DNA from: a bacterium
GTDB lineage: Bacteria; Actinomycetota; Acidimicrobiia; Acidimicrobiales; Bin134
Assembly: GCA_026709025.1 (NCBI GenBank)
Contig: JAPOTT010000014.1
Coordinates: 17,705 to 63,648, forward strand
Length of the DNA: 45,944 bases
Direction of reading: 5' to 3'
The position numbers and the translations under genes were made by a program. The notes beneath the pieces are model-generated. The model did not search any database and had not been told where the DNA came from. It saw only the letters and a program-made list of their open reading frames with translations. This document shows positions 9,200 through 18,018 of this stretch, piece by piece (position 1 is the first letter of the stretch; each line of letters opens with the position of its first letter).

Positions 9200-9694
9200 T
9201 CACCGGTCGTAGTAGCCAGAGTGGATGTACACACAAGGCACACCGGCCTCTGTGTAAATAGCCACATTGCGCGGGTCATCCTCCAACGCATACAACAACT
9301 CAAACCCGTGGCCTCGCAGGTTAGCCACCTCTGCTGATTTGAAAGCACTTGGGGTGCCTGTATCAGCTGGAGGGCTCATAATCAACAAATCCCAGCGCAC
9401 CTGATGCTTCAAAAGCCACCCGAGAGTGCTATCTCGAACGCGGATAGGGCGAGCCGTTAGCAACACTACGGCTAGGTTGGGCGCAATCGAGGCCAACAAA
9501 GCCATTGCTGGCACCAACGGCGGATCATCCCCACACCGGTTAAAGAACTCATCCCACAGATTAGATCGTAGCAGGTGTTGGCGATGTCGGGCATCGGAGA
9601 TCACCCCATCCATGTCCACAATCACAGCGGGGCCAGCGCTTATGGGCCCGTGCTGCCATGTCCAATTAGATGGGATGGTGGCTAGCTGGCTCAA
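9200..9694 (-). CDS. HAD-superfamily phosphatase, polynucleotide-kinase-phosphatase-like
   Basis: A 164-residue single-domain HAD hydrolase. Motif I is VDMDG with Asp27 and Asp29, motif II is LLTARP with Thr80, motif III Lys119 in FKSAEVANL, and motif IV ALEDD (138-140). The sequence after motif I (ISDARHRQHLL) resembles the 3'-phosphatase domain of T4-type polynucleotide kinase and related acid phosphatases. No kinase domain is fused. The TTG start overlaps the acs stop (TTGA at 9691-9694), implying translational coupling with acs; a functional link is not obvious. The substrate cannot be told from sequence. Confidence 0.85.
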   Translation of the reverse strand: MSQLATIPSNWTWQHGPISAGPAVIVDMDGVISDARHRQHLLRSNLWDEFFNRCGDDPPLVPAMALLASIAPNLAVVLLTARPIRVRDSTLGWLLKHQVRWDLLIMSPPADTGTPSAFKSAEVANLRGHGFELLYALEDDPRNVAIYTEAGVPCVYIHSGYYDR

Positions 9695-11649
9695 TCTTCT
9701 TGGGGGGATTGGGCGGCTCGTGTGCGAATTTCATCCACCACCGACTGATCGGCCAGCGTGGTGGTATCGCCGAGGCTGCGGCCTTCGGCAACATCTCGCA
9801 ACAGGCGGCGCATGATCTTCCCGGAGCGGGTCTTGGGTAAGTCGGGCACCAACACCACCGTTTTGGGCCGGGCAATGGGCCCCAACTTGGTGGCTACATG
9901 CTGGCGTATTTGCTCGCCCAACGCGGCGCTAGCATCATGACCGCCTCGCAAGATCACATAGCCGATGATGGCTTGGCCCGTTGTGCTATCAGCCGCACCA
10001 ACAACCGCAGCCTCAGCTACCGCAGCATGGTCTACCAGAGCCGACTCCACCTCGGTAGTAGAAATCCGATGGCCAGAGATGTTCATCACATCGTCCACCC
10101 TGCCTAGCAACCACAGGTAGCCATCGGCATCTAACTTAGCCCCATCGCCGGCGAAGTACCGACCCTCAAACCGGCTCCAATAGGTTTGCTGATAGCGCTC
10201 AGGGTCGCCCCAGATGCCCCTGAGCATGGATGGCCACGGACGGGTAATGGTGAGATAGCCACCACCTTGAGCCACCGGCAGGCCATTATCGTCTACCAAC
10301 TCGGCAAACACCCCAGGGATGGGATGGGTTGCCGACCCAGGCTTGGTATGGGTAACCCCAGGCAACGGCGAGATCATGTGACCACCGGTTTCGGTCTGCC
10401 ACCAAGTGTCCACGATGGGGCAGGTGCCACCACCGATGTTGGTGTGGTACCACATCCATGCCTCTGGGTTGATGGGCTCGCCCACCGTGCCCAGCACCCG
10501 CAAGCTAGACAGATCGTGCTTAGCGGGCTCTTGGGCACCCCACTTCATGAAGGTGCGAATGGCGGTAGGAGCGGTGTAAAGCTGGGTGACACCATAACGC
10601 TCCACGATGTCCCAGAGGCGGTTGCGCCCAGGGGTGTCAGGCGTGCCCTCATAGATAACCGAGGTAGCACCGTTGGCTAGCGGGCCGTACACGATGTAGC
10701 TATGGCCGGTAACCCAGCCAATGTCGGCAGCACACCAATAGATGTCGGTTTCAGCCTTGAGATCGAACACATACTTGTGGGTGAAGGCCACTTGAGTGAG
10801 ATAACCACCGGTGGTGTGCATGATGCCTTTGGGCTTGGCTGTGGTGCCAGATGTGTACAACAAGTACAAGAGCGCTTCGGAGTCCATCGGTTCTGGCGGG
10901 CAGCTAGCATCAGCACCTGCCATCAGCTCGTGCCACCACAAATCACGACCCTCGGTCATGTCGATAGCGGTGTTGCAGCGGTTTACCACCACCACGTGCT
11001 CCACGCTGGCAGCTCCTTGGCTTAGCGCCGCATCTACATTGGGCTTGAGCATTGAAGCAGCACCCCGCCGGTAGCCAGCATCAGCGGTGATTATGAGCCG
11101 AGCCTCAGCATCTTCACAGCGGTCTACGATGGAATCGGGAGAAAAGCCGCCAAAGATAACCGAGTGAGCCACCCCGATACGGGTACACGCCAACATCGCC
11201 ACCGGCAACTCTGGGATCATTGGCATATAAATGGCTACACGGTCGCCTGCGGTGAGGCCCAAGCCCTTCAGCACATTCGCAAACCTGCACACCTGATCCA
11301 ACAGCTCTGCATAAGTGATGGTAAGGGTATCGCCTGGTTCACCTTCCCAATAAAAGGCCACCTTGTTGCCCCGCCCCGCTGCCACATGACGATCCAAGCA
11401 GTTGTACGACACGTTCAAACTGCCGCCCACAAACCAGCGCGCAAAGGGCAGTTCCCATTCCAGCGTGGTATGAAAATCGGTGTCCCAACTTAACAGCTCA
11501 CGAGCTTGGCGAGCCCAAAAGGTTTCGTAGTCGGCCTCGGCTTCTTCGTACAGCGAACGGTCATTGGCCAGCGCAGCAGCAGCGAAATCAGCAGCAGGAG
11601 CGAAAATACGCTCTTCTTGGTAATAGTCCTCAATGGTGGCATCAGCCAT
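9691..11649 (-). CDS. acs: Acetyl-CoA synthetase (AMP-forming)
   Basis: Activates acetate to acetyl-AMP and then acetyl-CoA, for acetate uptake. The 652-residue length is normal for Acs. The phosphate-binding loop YTSGTTAKPKG is at 265-275, the adenylate-binding DTWWQTETGG follows, and the C-terminal subdomain has SGHRISTTEVES and TRSGK, whose Lys611 is the residue acetylated in known Acs enzymes. ATG 11649 has AGGAAGG about 8 bases upstream and was preferred to a GTG at 11667. The downstream HAD gene overlaps by 4 bases. Confidence 0.97.
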   Translation of the reverse strand: MADATIEDYYQEERIFAPAADFAAAALANDRSLYEEAEADYETFWARQARELLSWDTDFHTTLEWELPFARWFVGGSLNVSYNCLDRHVAAGRGNKVAFYWEGEPGDTLTITYAELLDQVCRFANVLKGLGLTAGDRVAIYMPMIPELPVAMLACTRIGVAHSVIFGGFSPDSIVDRCEDAEARLIITADAGYRRGAASMLKPNVDAALSQGAASVEHVVVVNRCNTAIDMTEGRDLWWHELMAGADASCPPEPMDSEALLYLLYTSGTTAKPKGIMHTTGGYLTQVAFTHKYVFDLKAETDIYWCAADIGWVTGHSYIVYGPLANGATSVIYEGTPDTPGRNRLWDIVERYGVTQLYTAPTAIRTFMKWGAQEPAKHDLSSLRVLGTVGEPINPEAWMWYHTNIGGGTCPIVDTWWQTETGGHMISPLPGVTHTKPGSATHPIPGVFAELVDDNGLPVAQGGGYLTITRPWPSMLRGIWGDPERYQQTYWSRFEGRYFAGDGAKLDADGYLWLLGRVDDVMNISGHRISTTEVESALVDHAAVAEAAVVGAADSTTGQAIIGYVILRGGHDASAALGEQIRQHVATKLGPIARPKTVVLVPDLPKTRSGKIMRRLLRDVAEGRSLGDTTTLADQSVVDEIRTRAAQSPQED

Positions 11650-11791
11650 GCTTGGTTCCTTCCTCAAAAACGCTGAAACGATAACCTCATGAGATTACAT
11701 CACCCAACTAGCAAAGGCTTGGGCAGAGATTACGGTGTTAGAGTTATTCAAGTAAACCAAAGCCAAGCCACCACCACGAAAGCTAGAGGTT

Positions 11792-12205
11792 ATGGACATC
11801 AGGGTTGCAACGCTGTGCGATTTCGCCCAAGTACGCGAAGGGCTGCTGTTCGTGAGTTCGGCGGGCATAACCCGGGTATATCGGGAATCGTTTCCCGCAC
11901 CCATCGGGGTGATGCTGGCGCTGGTGCTTGAGATGTCGCCAGTAGAAGCTGGCATCTCCAACAAAATCAAGGTACGAGTAGAAGATGCCGACGGACTCAA
12001 GCTAGTTGAGATTCTAGGTGAGATGCAGGTGAAGCTTGGCTCAGGCCACGATCCGGGTGAGATGGTACACGTACCTTTTGTGGCCGACTTCCGCAACATG
12101 AAACTCCCCAACCCGGGTCGCTATCAGGTAGCTATTTGCCCCGAGGTAGAGGAGGCCAACCCGGTAGCACTGGGCTTTCGCGCCGCAGTCCGCAACCCAG
12201 CCTGA
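11792..12205 (+). CDS. Conserved hypothetical protein, DUF6941-like
   Basis: A 137-residue soluble protein opening MDIRVATLCDFAQVREGLLFVSSAGITR. It looks like the DUF6941 family of actinobacterial proteins: a short beta-rich domain with an early ATLCDFA-type strand and a late NPGRYQVAICPEVEE segment. No catalytic motif, signal peptide or membrane segment is visible and the function is unknown. It is divergent from acs. Its 3' end overlaps the convergent MidA gene by 82 bases (12124-12205), an unusually long tail-to-tail overlap in which both frames look genuine. Confidence 0.7.
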   Translation: MDIRVATLCDFAQVREGLLFVSSAGITRVYRESFPAPIGVMLALVLEMSPVEAGISNKIKVRVEDADGLKLVEILGEMQVKLGSGHDPGEMVHVPFVADFRNMKLPNPGRYQVAICPEVEEANPVALGFRAAVRNPA

Positions 12206-13116
12206 TCTTCTTCATCCCGGTCCCATTCAGCCACGGTGAAACTGCCTAACCCGGTGGGATCTAGCAAGGCTTGGGCTTCGATTTTCCGACTGCGCCCAAC
12301 TAGAGCTTCTAAGTTGCCTTGAGCAGCACCGGCCCGCCACGCGGCGGTGCCTTCGGCTACCCGCTCTCCGATGCCGTGTGCTTTGAGCCAGTTAGCTTGA
12401 CTGCGTACTCTGCTAGGAACGCTAATGGCTGCAAGCTGATCTAAGGCCACTTCGCAAGTGATATCTTGGGTACCGGGAGCGCTCCACGGATCATCACCTC
12501 GCTCATGGCCCCTGTAAGTACGGAGCCACTCACCCCATGGTCTGCGCGCCATCTCCTCAGTGGTACACATGTAATCAATCACCACAACCATGCCCCGATC
12601 TAAAACACACAAGGCTTGAGCGAGCCAAGCGCAAGCCTGATCTTGGCGGGGAATCAGCCTTGTCTGCGGATTAGGGCGTTCATCTCCCACCTCTTTGCCA
12701 TCCAAATCAAATAGGCGCAACGGCAGATTATCCAACAATTCGTTAGCAATAATCACCCCTACAAATGGGCTTTCAGGCATACCTGCTTGTGAAACACCCA
12801 CAGTGTGAGCGGCCCTCTGAGCAGCACTGCGTTCCACGTTAATCCAACGCAAAGCCCGGCTACATACAGGCTCTGCCTTTGCCACAGTGCGAGCCAAAGT
12901 GCCAGGCCCAGCCCCAGCATCCACCACAACAAACGGATTGGGATACCCCAACTCTTCCCAACGGCTGTCCAACATCTTGGCAACCACCGCACCAAACAAC
13001 GGCCCCACCTCAGGACTAGTAATAAAATGCCCACCACGCCGCCCAACACCAGCCACCTCATAAAACCCACACTCAGGGGCATACAACGCCCGCTCCATAA
13101 ACCCATCAAAACCCAT
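12124..13116 (-). CDS. MidA/NDUFAF7-type SAM-dependent methyltransferase
   Basis: A 330-residue protein of the COG1565 family. The N-terminal FMERALYAPECGFY and GGHFITSPEVGPLFG are the family signature, and VVVDAGAGPGTLA is SAM-binding motif I. The mitochondrial homologue NDUFAF7 dimethylates an arginine of NDUFS2 (NuoD) during complex I assembly, so its place about 1.8 kb downstream of a nuo operon on the same strand is suggestive. Bacterial members are poorly studied. ATG 13116 has GAGGGGAG about 10 bases upstream and was chosen over TTG 13146. The C-terminal ~27 residues lie in the overlap with the DUF6941-like gene and look poorly conserved. Confidence 0.88.
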   Translation of the reverse strand: MGFDGFMERALYAPECGFYEVAGVGRRGGHFITSPEVGPLFGAVVAKMLDSRWEELGYPNPFVVVDAGAGPGTLARTVAKAEPVCSRALRWINVERSAAQRAAHTVGVSQAGMPESPFVGVIIANELLDNLPLRLFDLDGKEVGDERPNPQTRLIPRQDQACAWLAQALCVLDRGMVVVIDYMCTTEEMARRPWGEWLRTYRGHERGDDPWSAPGTQDITCEVALDQLAAISVPSRVRSQANWLKAHGIGERVAEGTAAWRAGAAQGNLEALVGRSRKIEAQALLDPTGLGSFTVAEWDRDEEDQAGLRTAARKPSATGLASSTSGQIAT

Positions 13117-13217
13117 CAACCCAACACTCCCCTCAAGGGTCTGCAAAAAATGTTTGGAACCACAATATTAGTGAAAAACTGCTAGGATTATCTTCATATT
13201 TTTGATAGGAGAGTGTC

Positions 13218-13478
13218 ATGCGTACTTCAGATTGGACAGTTCCTGCGACTCAATTCCGCGACAAGTGTCCCAAACTTCTTGATATGGTCATGACTACCGG
13301 CAACACATTAGTTGTCACCAAACATGGTCGACCAGTAGCTGCCGTGGTTCCTTTTGCTGAACAAGCCGAAGACAACATAATCGGCTGGGCTAATGAAATG
13401 GTGCTTGATCACGATCTCACGCAACCAGCTATCCCTCCCGAACGCTGGAACGCTATCTCCGCCCCCACTAAACCCTGA
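13218..13478 (+). CDS. Phd/YefM-family antitoxin
   Basis: An 86-residue antitoxin: WTVPATQFRDKCPKLLDMV followed by LVVTKHGRPVAAVVPF is the Phd/YefM DNA-binding fold. The acidic C-terminal part (from EQAEDNIIGW) would wrap the toxin. An AGGAG sits 7 bases before ATG 13218. The PIN toxin follows after 25 bases. Such antitoxins repress their own promoter, which should lie in the 71 bases before the start. Confidence 0.92.
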   Translation: MRTSDWTVPATQFRDKCPKLLDMVMTTGNTLVVTKHGRPVAAVVPFAEQAEDNIIGWANEMVLDHDLTQPAIPPERWNAISAPTKP

Positions 13479-13503
13479 CCTCAGCCTATAAAGAGCGATA
13501 ACC

Positions 13504-13926
13504 ATGAATGTCCTCTTGGATACTGACGCGCTGCTATGGATGTCGCAAGGTAGCGTTCGGCTAGGTGAGGAAACCAAAGCTACAATTGAACAGACAATGC
13601 GAAACGGCAGAGTTAGGTTTTCGCCTATATCCATGCTAGAAGCCACTCGACTGCACTGGGATCAGAGAATCGATCTTCGCAGAACTCCCGAGGTGTGGTA
13701 CCGCGAACTCCTCGACCGAGGCATTCGCGAGGTGCCGGTAACTACGGATATCACAATTGTGGCTGCTTCTTTAGAATCACAAGAAGGTTTTCATGCCGAC
13801 CCCGCAGATCAAATGATCACCGCAACTGCGATGCTAACACGCCTTACACTAGTTACCTCAGACCGAAAGATCCTCGGATGGGCATCCACACGCACCGACA
13901 TTAACTGTCTTGATGCACGCAAATAG
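13504..13926 (+). CDS. PIN-domain toxin (VapC-like ribonuclease)
   Basis: A 140-residue PIN-domain protein with the acidic metal-binding set in place: Asp6/Asp8 in LLDTDALLW, Glu46 in SMLEATRL, Asp99/Asp102 in HADPADQMITATA, and Asp120 in TSDRKILG. PIN toxins cut RNA (often tRNA or rRNA) until bound by their antitoxin, here the Phd-type gene just upstream. The GPFHADPADQ-type centre places it with toxins that pair with Phd antitoxins. A strong hairpin at 14028-14060 follows. Confidence 0.93.
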   Translation: MNVLLDTDALLWMSQGSVRLGEETKATIEQTMRNGRVRFSPISMLEATRLHWDQRIDLRRTPEVWYRELLDRGIREVPVTTDITIVAASLESQEGFHADPADQMITATAMLTRLTLVTSDRKILGWASTRTDINCLDARK

Positions 13927-14027
13927 GCACTTATTTTTGTTGCATCTATAGCTTTGATTCCATTTCAAATCTGAGTTTGGACAAGCATGGTGCTACGCGG
14001 GGCACTATTCTAAATCGCAGCGACGCG

Positions 14028-14060
14028 GCAGTGCCCCAAGCCTGATGCTTGGGGCACTGC
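14028..14060. terminator. Strong bidirectional hairpin between convergent genes
   Basis: A perfect 14-bp inverted repeat (14028-14041 and 14047-14060, GCAGTGCCCCAAGC and its complement) with a 5-base loop CTGAT. On the plus strand GGTTGTTGTTATTTA follows, giving a T-rich tail that would stop the toxin transcript. On the minus strand it lies 20 bases beyond the FAS1 gene stop. Confidence 0.85.
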
Positions 14061-14079
14061 GGTTGTTGTTATTTATGGG

Positions 14080-14745
14080 TTATTGGACGCGCAGTCTTCG
14101 GCTGAGGCTAAGCAGCATCGCACCAGCAAGCACCACTGCAACAGCAGCGATGATCAACAACGAGGTGTTAACGCCAGTGTCGGCCAGCATCTCATCGCCC
14201 ATTTCATCAGCCATGTCGTCTTCGGGCGGCAAGAGCACCTTGTCAATCACGTGAATCACACCGTTGGATGCTTGAATGTCGGCAGTAACTACCGTTGCAT
14301 CATTCACCATCACGGTGTCGCCATCAATGCTGATCTGCACCTCAGCGCCTTGAACTGTTGCCACGCCTTGTCCGTCTAGGCCCAGAACCGTTTCAGCAGG
14401 TGCCTCAATAGGCAACACATGGTAAGTCAAGATTGAGGTGAGTAGATCGAGATTAGCCACCAAATCTGCTGCTGTCAGGTTCAGATCCTCTAGCGCGGCA
14501 GCAACTGCCTCTTCAGTGGGCACGAACACAGTAAACGGGCCTTCGCCGTTGAGAGTGTCAACCAAATCGGCAACCCCCAACGCAGTCACTATGGTGGGGA
14601 AATCGCCCGAAGCAACTGCCACTTCAACGATAGTTCCAGGGCCGTCGGCTTCAGCGGAGTCGTCTTGGGCCGATGCAGCACCCGCTCCCACCCAAGCCAC
14701 CAAAGCCAACGCCACAGCGATTAGCACAAACTTTCTTTTGATCAT
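14080..14745 (-). CDS. FAS1 (fasciclin) surface protein with sortase-type C-terminus
   Basis: A 221-residue secreted protein. The signal peptide starts MIKRKF and is likely cut after ASA at residue 26. One FAS1 domain spans about 37-175, with the family's GPFTVFVPTEEA and LTYHVLP motifs and the closing NGVIHVIDKVLLP. After an acidic linker comes LADTG at 187-191, a membrane segment (about 194-214) and a basic SRRLR tail: an LAxTG sorting signal of the type used by actinobacterial class E sortases. FAS1 domains mediate adhesion. AAGGAG lies 7 bases before the ATG. No sortase gene is in the window. Confidence 0.93.
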   Translation of the reverse strand: MIKRKFVLIAVALALVAWVGAGAASAQDDSAEADGPGTIVEVAVASGDFPTIVTALGVADLVDTLNGEGPFTVFVPTEEAVAAALEDLNLTAADLVANLDLLTSILTYHVLPIEAPAETVLGLDGQGVATVQGAEVQISIDGDTVMVNDATVVTADIQASNGVIHVIDKVLLPPEDDMADEMGDEMLADTGVNTSLLIIAAVAVVLAGAMLLSLSRRLRVQ

Positions 14746-14877
14746 CTTGATGCTCCTTGGGCCACGCCTAAAAGCGCCTAGCCCCTACACTAATGTTGTT
14801 CTAGTAGTTTACCCCGGCGAACTCCCATATAGACGCACTCTGGGTCACAAAATGCAAAGCTCAAAGCTCATTGGAGG

Positions 14878-16380
14878 CTAATAAGAAAGAGCGATGAGAG
14901 CGCCGTCTGTGAAGTGCGTGATCGCAGGAGGATAAATCCCAAACAACAAGGTAGCTGCTGCGGTGAGGCCGAGGGCAGCCAATAGGGATGGGGGGATTCG
15001 TAGCGCGCTCATATCGGCTTGGGCGGGTGCGGCTTCGAACCACATCATGCGAGCTACCTTGGCGTAGTAGAACAGCGCAATCACAGAGTTAACCGCAGCG
15101 ATTGCCGCCAGGGAGTAGCCCCAAGCAGTGTCTGCCTCCACTACTGCCCGAAATACCGCAAACTTGGCAAACCAGCCGCCTAGGGGAGGTATGCCAGCCA
15201 GCGAAAACATGAACAAAGACATCACCACGCAAAGCCCTGGAGCATACCCAAACAAGCCCGAATAAGAGCTGATCTCCCCCGATGCAGTGCGGCGAGCCAC
15301 CGTGATTATCACTGCAAAAGCACCCAAGTTCATGGCAGCGTAAATCAGCACATAGGTAACAACAGCCGATACCGCTTCATCACCAATAGCGCCGATCACC
15401 GCTAGCGGAGCCAACATGAAACCGGCTTGTGACACCCCAGAATAGGCCATCAAACGCACGATGTTCTTCTGGCGAAGAGCCATCAGGTTTCCTGCTGTCA
15501 TGGAACCCACCGCCAGTATCCAAAACAGCGGCTCATACACATCGTCACGACTGCCAAAACCTGCGTACACCAACTGCAACAGCGCCACGAACCCCGCAGC
15601 TTTAGAGGCCACTGCCAAGAACGCGGTAACAGGCGTTGGCGCACCTTCGTAGGTGTCGGGTGCCCAAGTGTGAAACGGGAACCCCGAAACCTTGAATGCG
15701 AACCCCACAATCACAAAGATGATGCCCAAAATGGCCACCGGCTCGGCATCGCCTCCCGACAAAGCAACGGAGATCTCGCTGAGGCGGGTATCGCCAGCTA
15801 ACCCAAACAACAAAGACATGCCATACAACATGATGGCCGAGGCAAACACGCCCATGAGGTAGTACTTGAGCCCGGCTTCGTTGCTCTTGAGGTCGCCCTT
15901 ACGCCATGCAGCGAGCAAGTAAGCCGGAATAGACAGCAACTCAAGGGCCACAAAGATGGTTATTAGGTCTCGGGCTGAGGCCATCAGCACCATGCCCAAC
16001 ACAGCCGACAACAACAAGCCGTAGTACTCGTTCTCCCAATAGTCGCCCTCGGCGATGTAGTTGGTAGACAGCAACACCACGATGTATGCCACCACGATGA
16101 ACATGGCCTTGAGCACTAGAGCGAAGTTGTCCACCACGAAAGCACCGCCAAACATTTCCCGGGTGGTGCCTTGCGCTGCCAGAGTCACGATGGGGATGAG
16201 GGTGATAAGCAGCCCTATGCCCGCCATTGCCGAGGTGTAGGCACGGCCACGCTCCAAAAAGATGATGTCCAACAAGGTGACCACCGCGCCAACGCCCAGC
16301 AAGGTGAGTTCTGGGGCAACCGCATGCCAATCAATATCGGGCCTAACAAAGCCTACCAACGAGGGCGCAAACGAAAACAT
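14878..16380 (-). CDS. nuoN: NADH-quinone oxidoreductase subunit N
   Basis: A 500-residue integral membrane protein, one of three antiporter-like proton-pumping subunits of complex I. The conserved core has FHTWAPDTYEGAPTPVTAFL and SKAAGF with the key lysine and glutamate positions of the Mrp-type fold, and many hydrophobic segments. It is the last gene of the operon, 27 bases after nuoM. A gap of 132 bases with no clear terminator separates it from the FAS1 gene. Confidence 0.96.
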   Translation of the reverse strand: MFSFAPSLVGFVRPDIDWHAVAPELTLLGVGAVVTLLDIIFLERGRAYTSAMAGIGLLITLIPIVTLAAQGTTREMFGGAFVVDNFALVLKAMFIVVAYIVVLLSTNYIAEGDYWENEYYGLLLSAVLGMVLMASARDLITIFVALELLSIPAYLLAAWRKGDLKSNEAGLKYYLMGVFASAIMLYGMSLLFGLAGDTRLSEISVALSGGDAEPVAILGIIFVIVGFAFKVSGFPFHTWAPDTYEGAPTPVTAFLAVASKAAGFVALLQLVYAGFGSRDDVYEPLFWILAVGSMTAGNLMALRQKNIVRLMAYSGVSQAGFMLAPLAVIGAIGDEAVSAVVTYVLIYAAMNLGAFAVIITVARRTASGEISSYSGLFGYAPGLCVVMSLFMFSLAGIPPLGGWFAKFAVFRAVVEADTAWGYSLAAIAAVNSVIALFYYAKVARMMWFEAAPAQADMSALRIPPSLLAALGLTAAATLLFGIYPPAITHFTDGALIALSY

Positions 16381-16407
16381 GGAACGTCTCTACCTAGCTA
16401 CCTATAG

Positions 16408-18003
16408 CTACTGACCTGCCGCAGCATCAAAACAAGCCTCGCTTGTGGCCGATTCCAAACATTCACTCAAAGAGTTGACCACTGCAGGGTCTGTAGCCCC
16501 AAACAACAGCTGCGGGTACACGCCCAACAAGAGGATCAAGATCAGCAACGGTACCCAAGCCAGATACTCCGAAAATGTGGCATCTTTAACGTTGGGGTCG
16601 TTAGCAAACTCATCTTTAGGGTTGCCAAAAGCGGTTTTTTGGAACATCCACAACAGGTAACCAGCAGCTAACACCGTGCCTACCGCAGCAACCACCATGT
16701 AGCTTCTAAAGGTTTCCTCGGCCAGCACCTCTGCGGGGTTGTAGGAGGCCAAGATGGCAGGGAACTCGCCCCAAAAACCAGCCAACCCAGGCAAGCCCAG
16801 CGAAGCCATCACGCAGAACCCTAAGATCCAGCCCATGCGAGGTGCTTGCACCAACAACCCACCTAAGCGGGTCATGTCTAAGGTGTGATAACGCTCCTTT
16901 ACCGAACCTGCTAAGAAGAACAACATCCCCGTGATGAGCCCGTGAGCCACCATGCCAAACACAGCGGCATTGATGCCAAAATCGGTAAGGGTAGCGATAC
17001 CCAACATCACAAAGCCCATGTGAGCCACCGAAGAGAAGGCCACCAGCCGCTTCAAATCTCGCTGAGCCAAGCAACCTAACGCACCGTAGATGATGCCGAT
17101 AACCGCCAACAGGCCAATAAAGGGTGCCCACTCTGCGGCAGCCTCTGGCAAGATTGGAATAGCAATACGCACAAACCCGTAGGTGCCTAGCTTTAGCAAC
17201 ACTGCGGCCAAGATCACCGACCCCACTGTGGGGGCTTCGGTATGGGCATCGGGCAGCCAGGTATGGAATGGGAACATGGGCACCTTTATGCCAAAACCCA
17301 AGAACATCCCACCAAACACCCACACCTGCGAAGACTTAGCGATGCCAGCAGCAGCATCAGGCAAAAGCCGCATGTCAAAAGTACGGGTTAGCTCACCAGC
17401 CACCATTGTTGGGTCGGCCAAGAAGTACAGCGCCAAGAAGCTCACCAGCATCAACGCCGAACCAAACAAGGTAAACAAGAAGAACTTGATGGCCGCGTAG
17501 CGACGATTCTCACCGCCCCAAACCCCAATCATGAAGTACATGGGCAAAAGCACCACTTCAAAGAACACGAAGAACAAGATGAGGTCTTGTGCGGCAAAGG
17601 TGCCGATCATTCCCGTTTCCAAGATCAAAATGAGCATCAAGAAGGCTTTGGGATTACGCGGCTCGGGGAAATGATTCCACGAGTAGATAACGCACAATGG
17701 CACGATCAACATCGTGAGCAACATCAGGGGCAGCGAGATGCCATCTACTCCCATGATGTAACGAGAATCAATAACGTCAATCCAGCTCTTATCAACCACG
17801 AAGTTGAGGGCACCATAATCGTCGTTATCGATGAACTGGATCAGCAACAGCACGCCAAACACTGCTACTGCCACGCTGGTAGCCAACGCAATTAGCTTAT
17901 GAAGCTGTTCGTTTTCTTTGGGTATGAGCAGCATTACCGCAGCGCCAATAATCGGTAAGAACGTTGCGAGGCTCAAGCCCCAGTCGTTTAGAAATTCAGC
18001 CAT
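16408..18003 (-). CDS. nuoM: NADH-quinone oxidoreductase subunit M
   Basis: A 531-residue antiporter-like membrane subunit. MFPFHTWLPDAHTEAPT and LKLGTYGFVR are the NuoM signatures. An AGGGAG lies 9 bases before ATG 18003, and the nuoL stop is 15 bases upstream. The C-terminal tail after the last membrane segment contains two Cys (SECLESATSEACFDAA), not typical of the family and of unknown meaning. Confidence 0.96.
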   Translation of the reverse strand: MAEFLNDWGLSLATFLPIIGAAVMLLIPKENEQLHKLIALATSVAVAVFGVLLLIQFIDNDDYGALNFVVDKSWIDVIDSRYIMGVDGISLPLMLLTMLIVPLCVIYSWNHFPEPRNPKAFLMLILILETGMIGTFAAQDLILFFVFFEVVLLPMYFMIGVWGGENRRYAAIKFFLFTLFGSALMLVSFLALYFLADPTMVAGELTRTFDMRLLPDAAAGIAKSSQVWVFGGMFLGFGIKVPMFPFHTWLPDAHTEAPTVGSVILAAVLLKLGTYGFVRIAIPILPEAAAEWAPFIGLLAVIGIIYGALGCLAQRDLKRLVAFSSVAHMGFVMLGIATLTDFGINAAVFGMVAHGLITGMLFFLAGSVKERYHTLDMTRLGGLLVQAPRMGWILGFCVMASLGLPGLAGFWGEFPAILASYNPAEVLAEETFRSYMVVAAVGTVLAAGYLLWMFQKTAFGNPKDEFANDPNVKDATFSEYLAWVPLLILILLLGVYPQLLFGATDPAVVNSLSECLESATSEACFDAAAGQ

Positions 18004-18018
18004 ATATTTGTGTGCTCC

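Noticed and set aside
10186-10680. Plus-strand frame of 164 codons
   Set aside because: It is antisense to acs, which is unmistakable by motifs.
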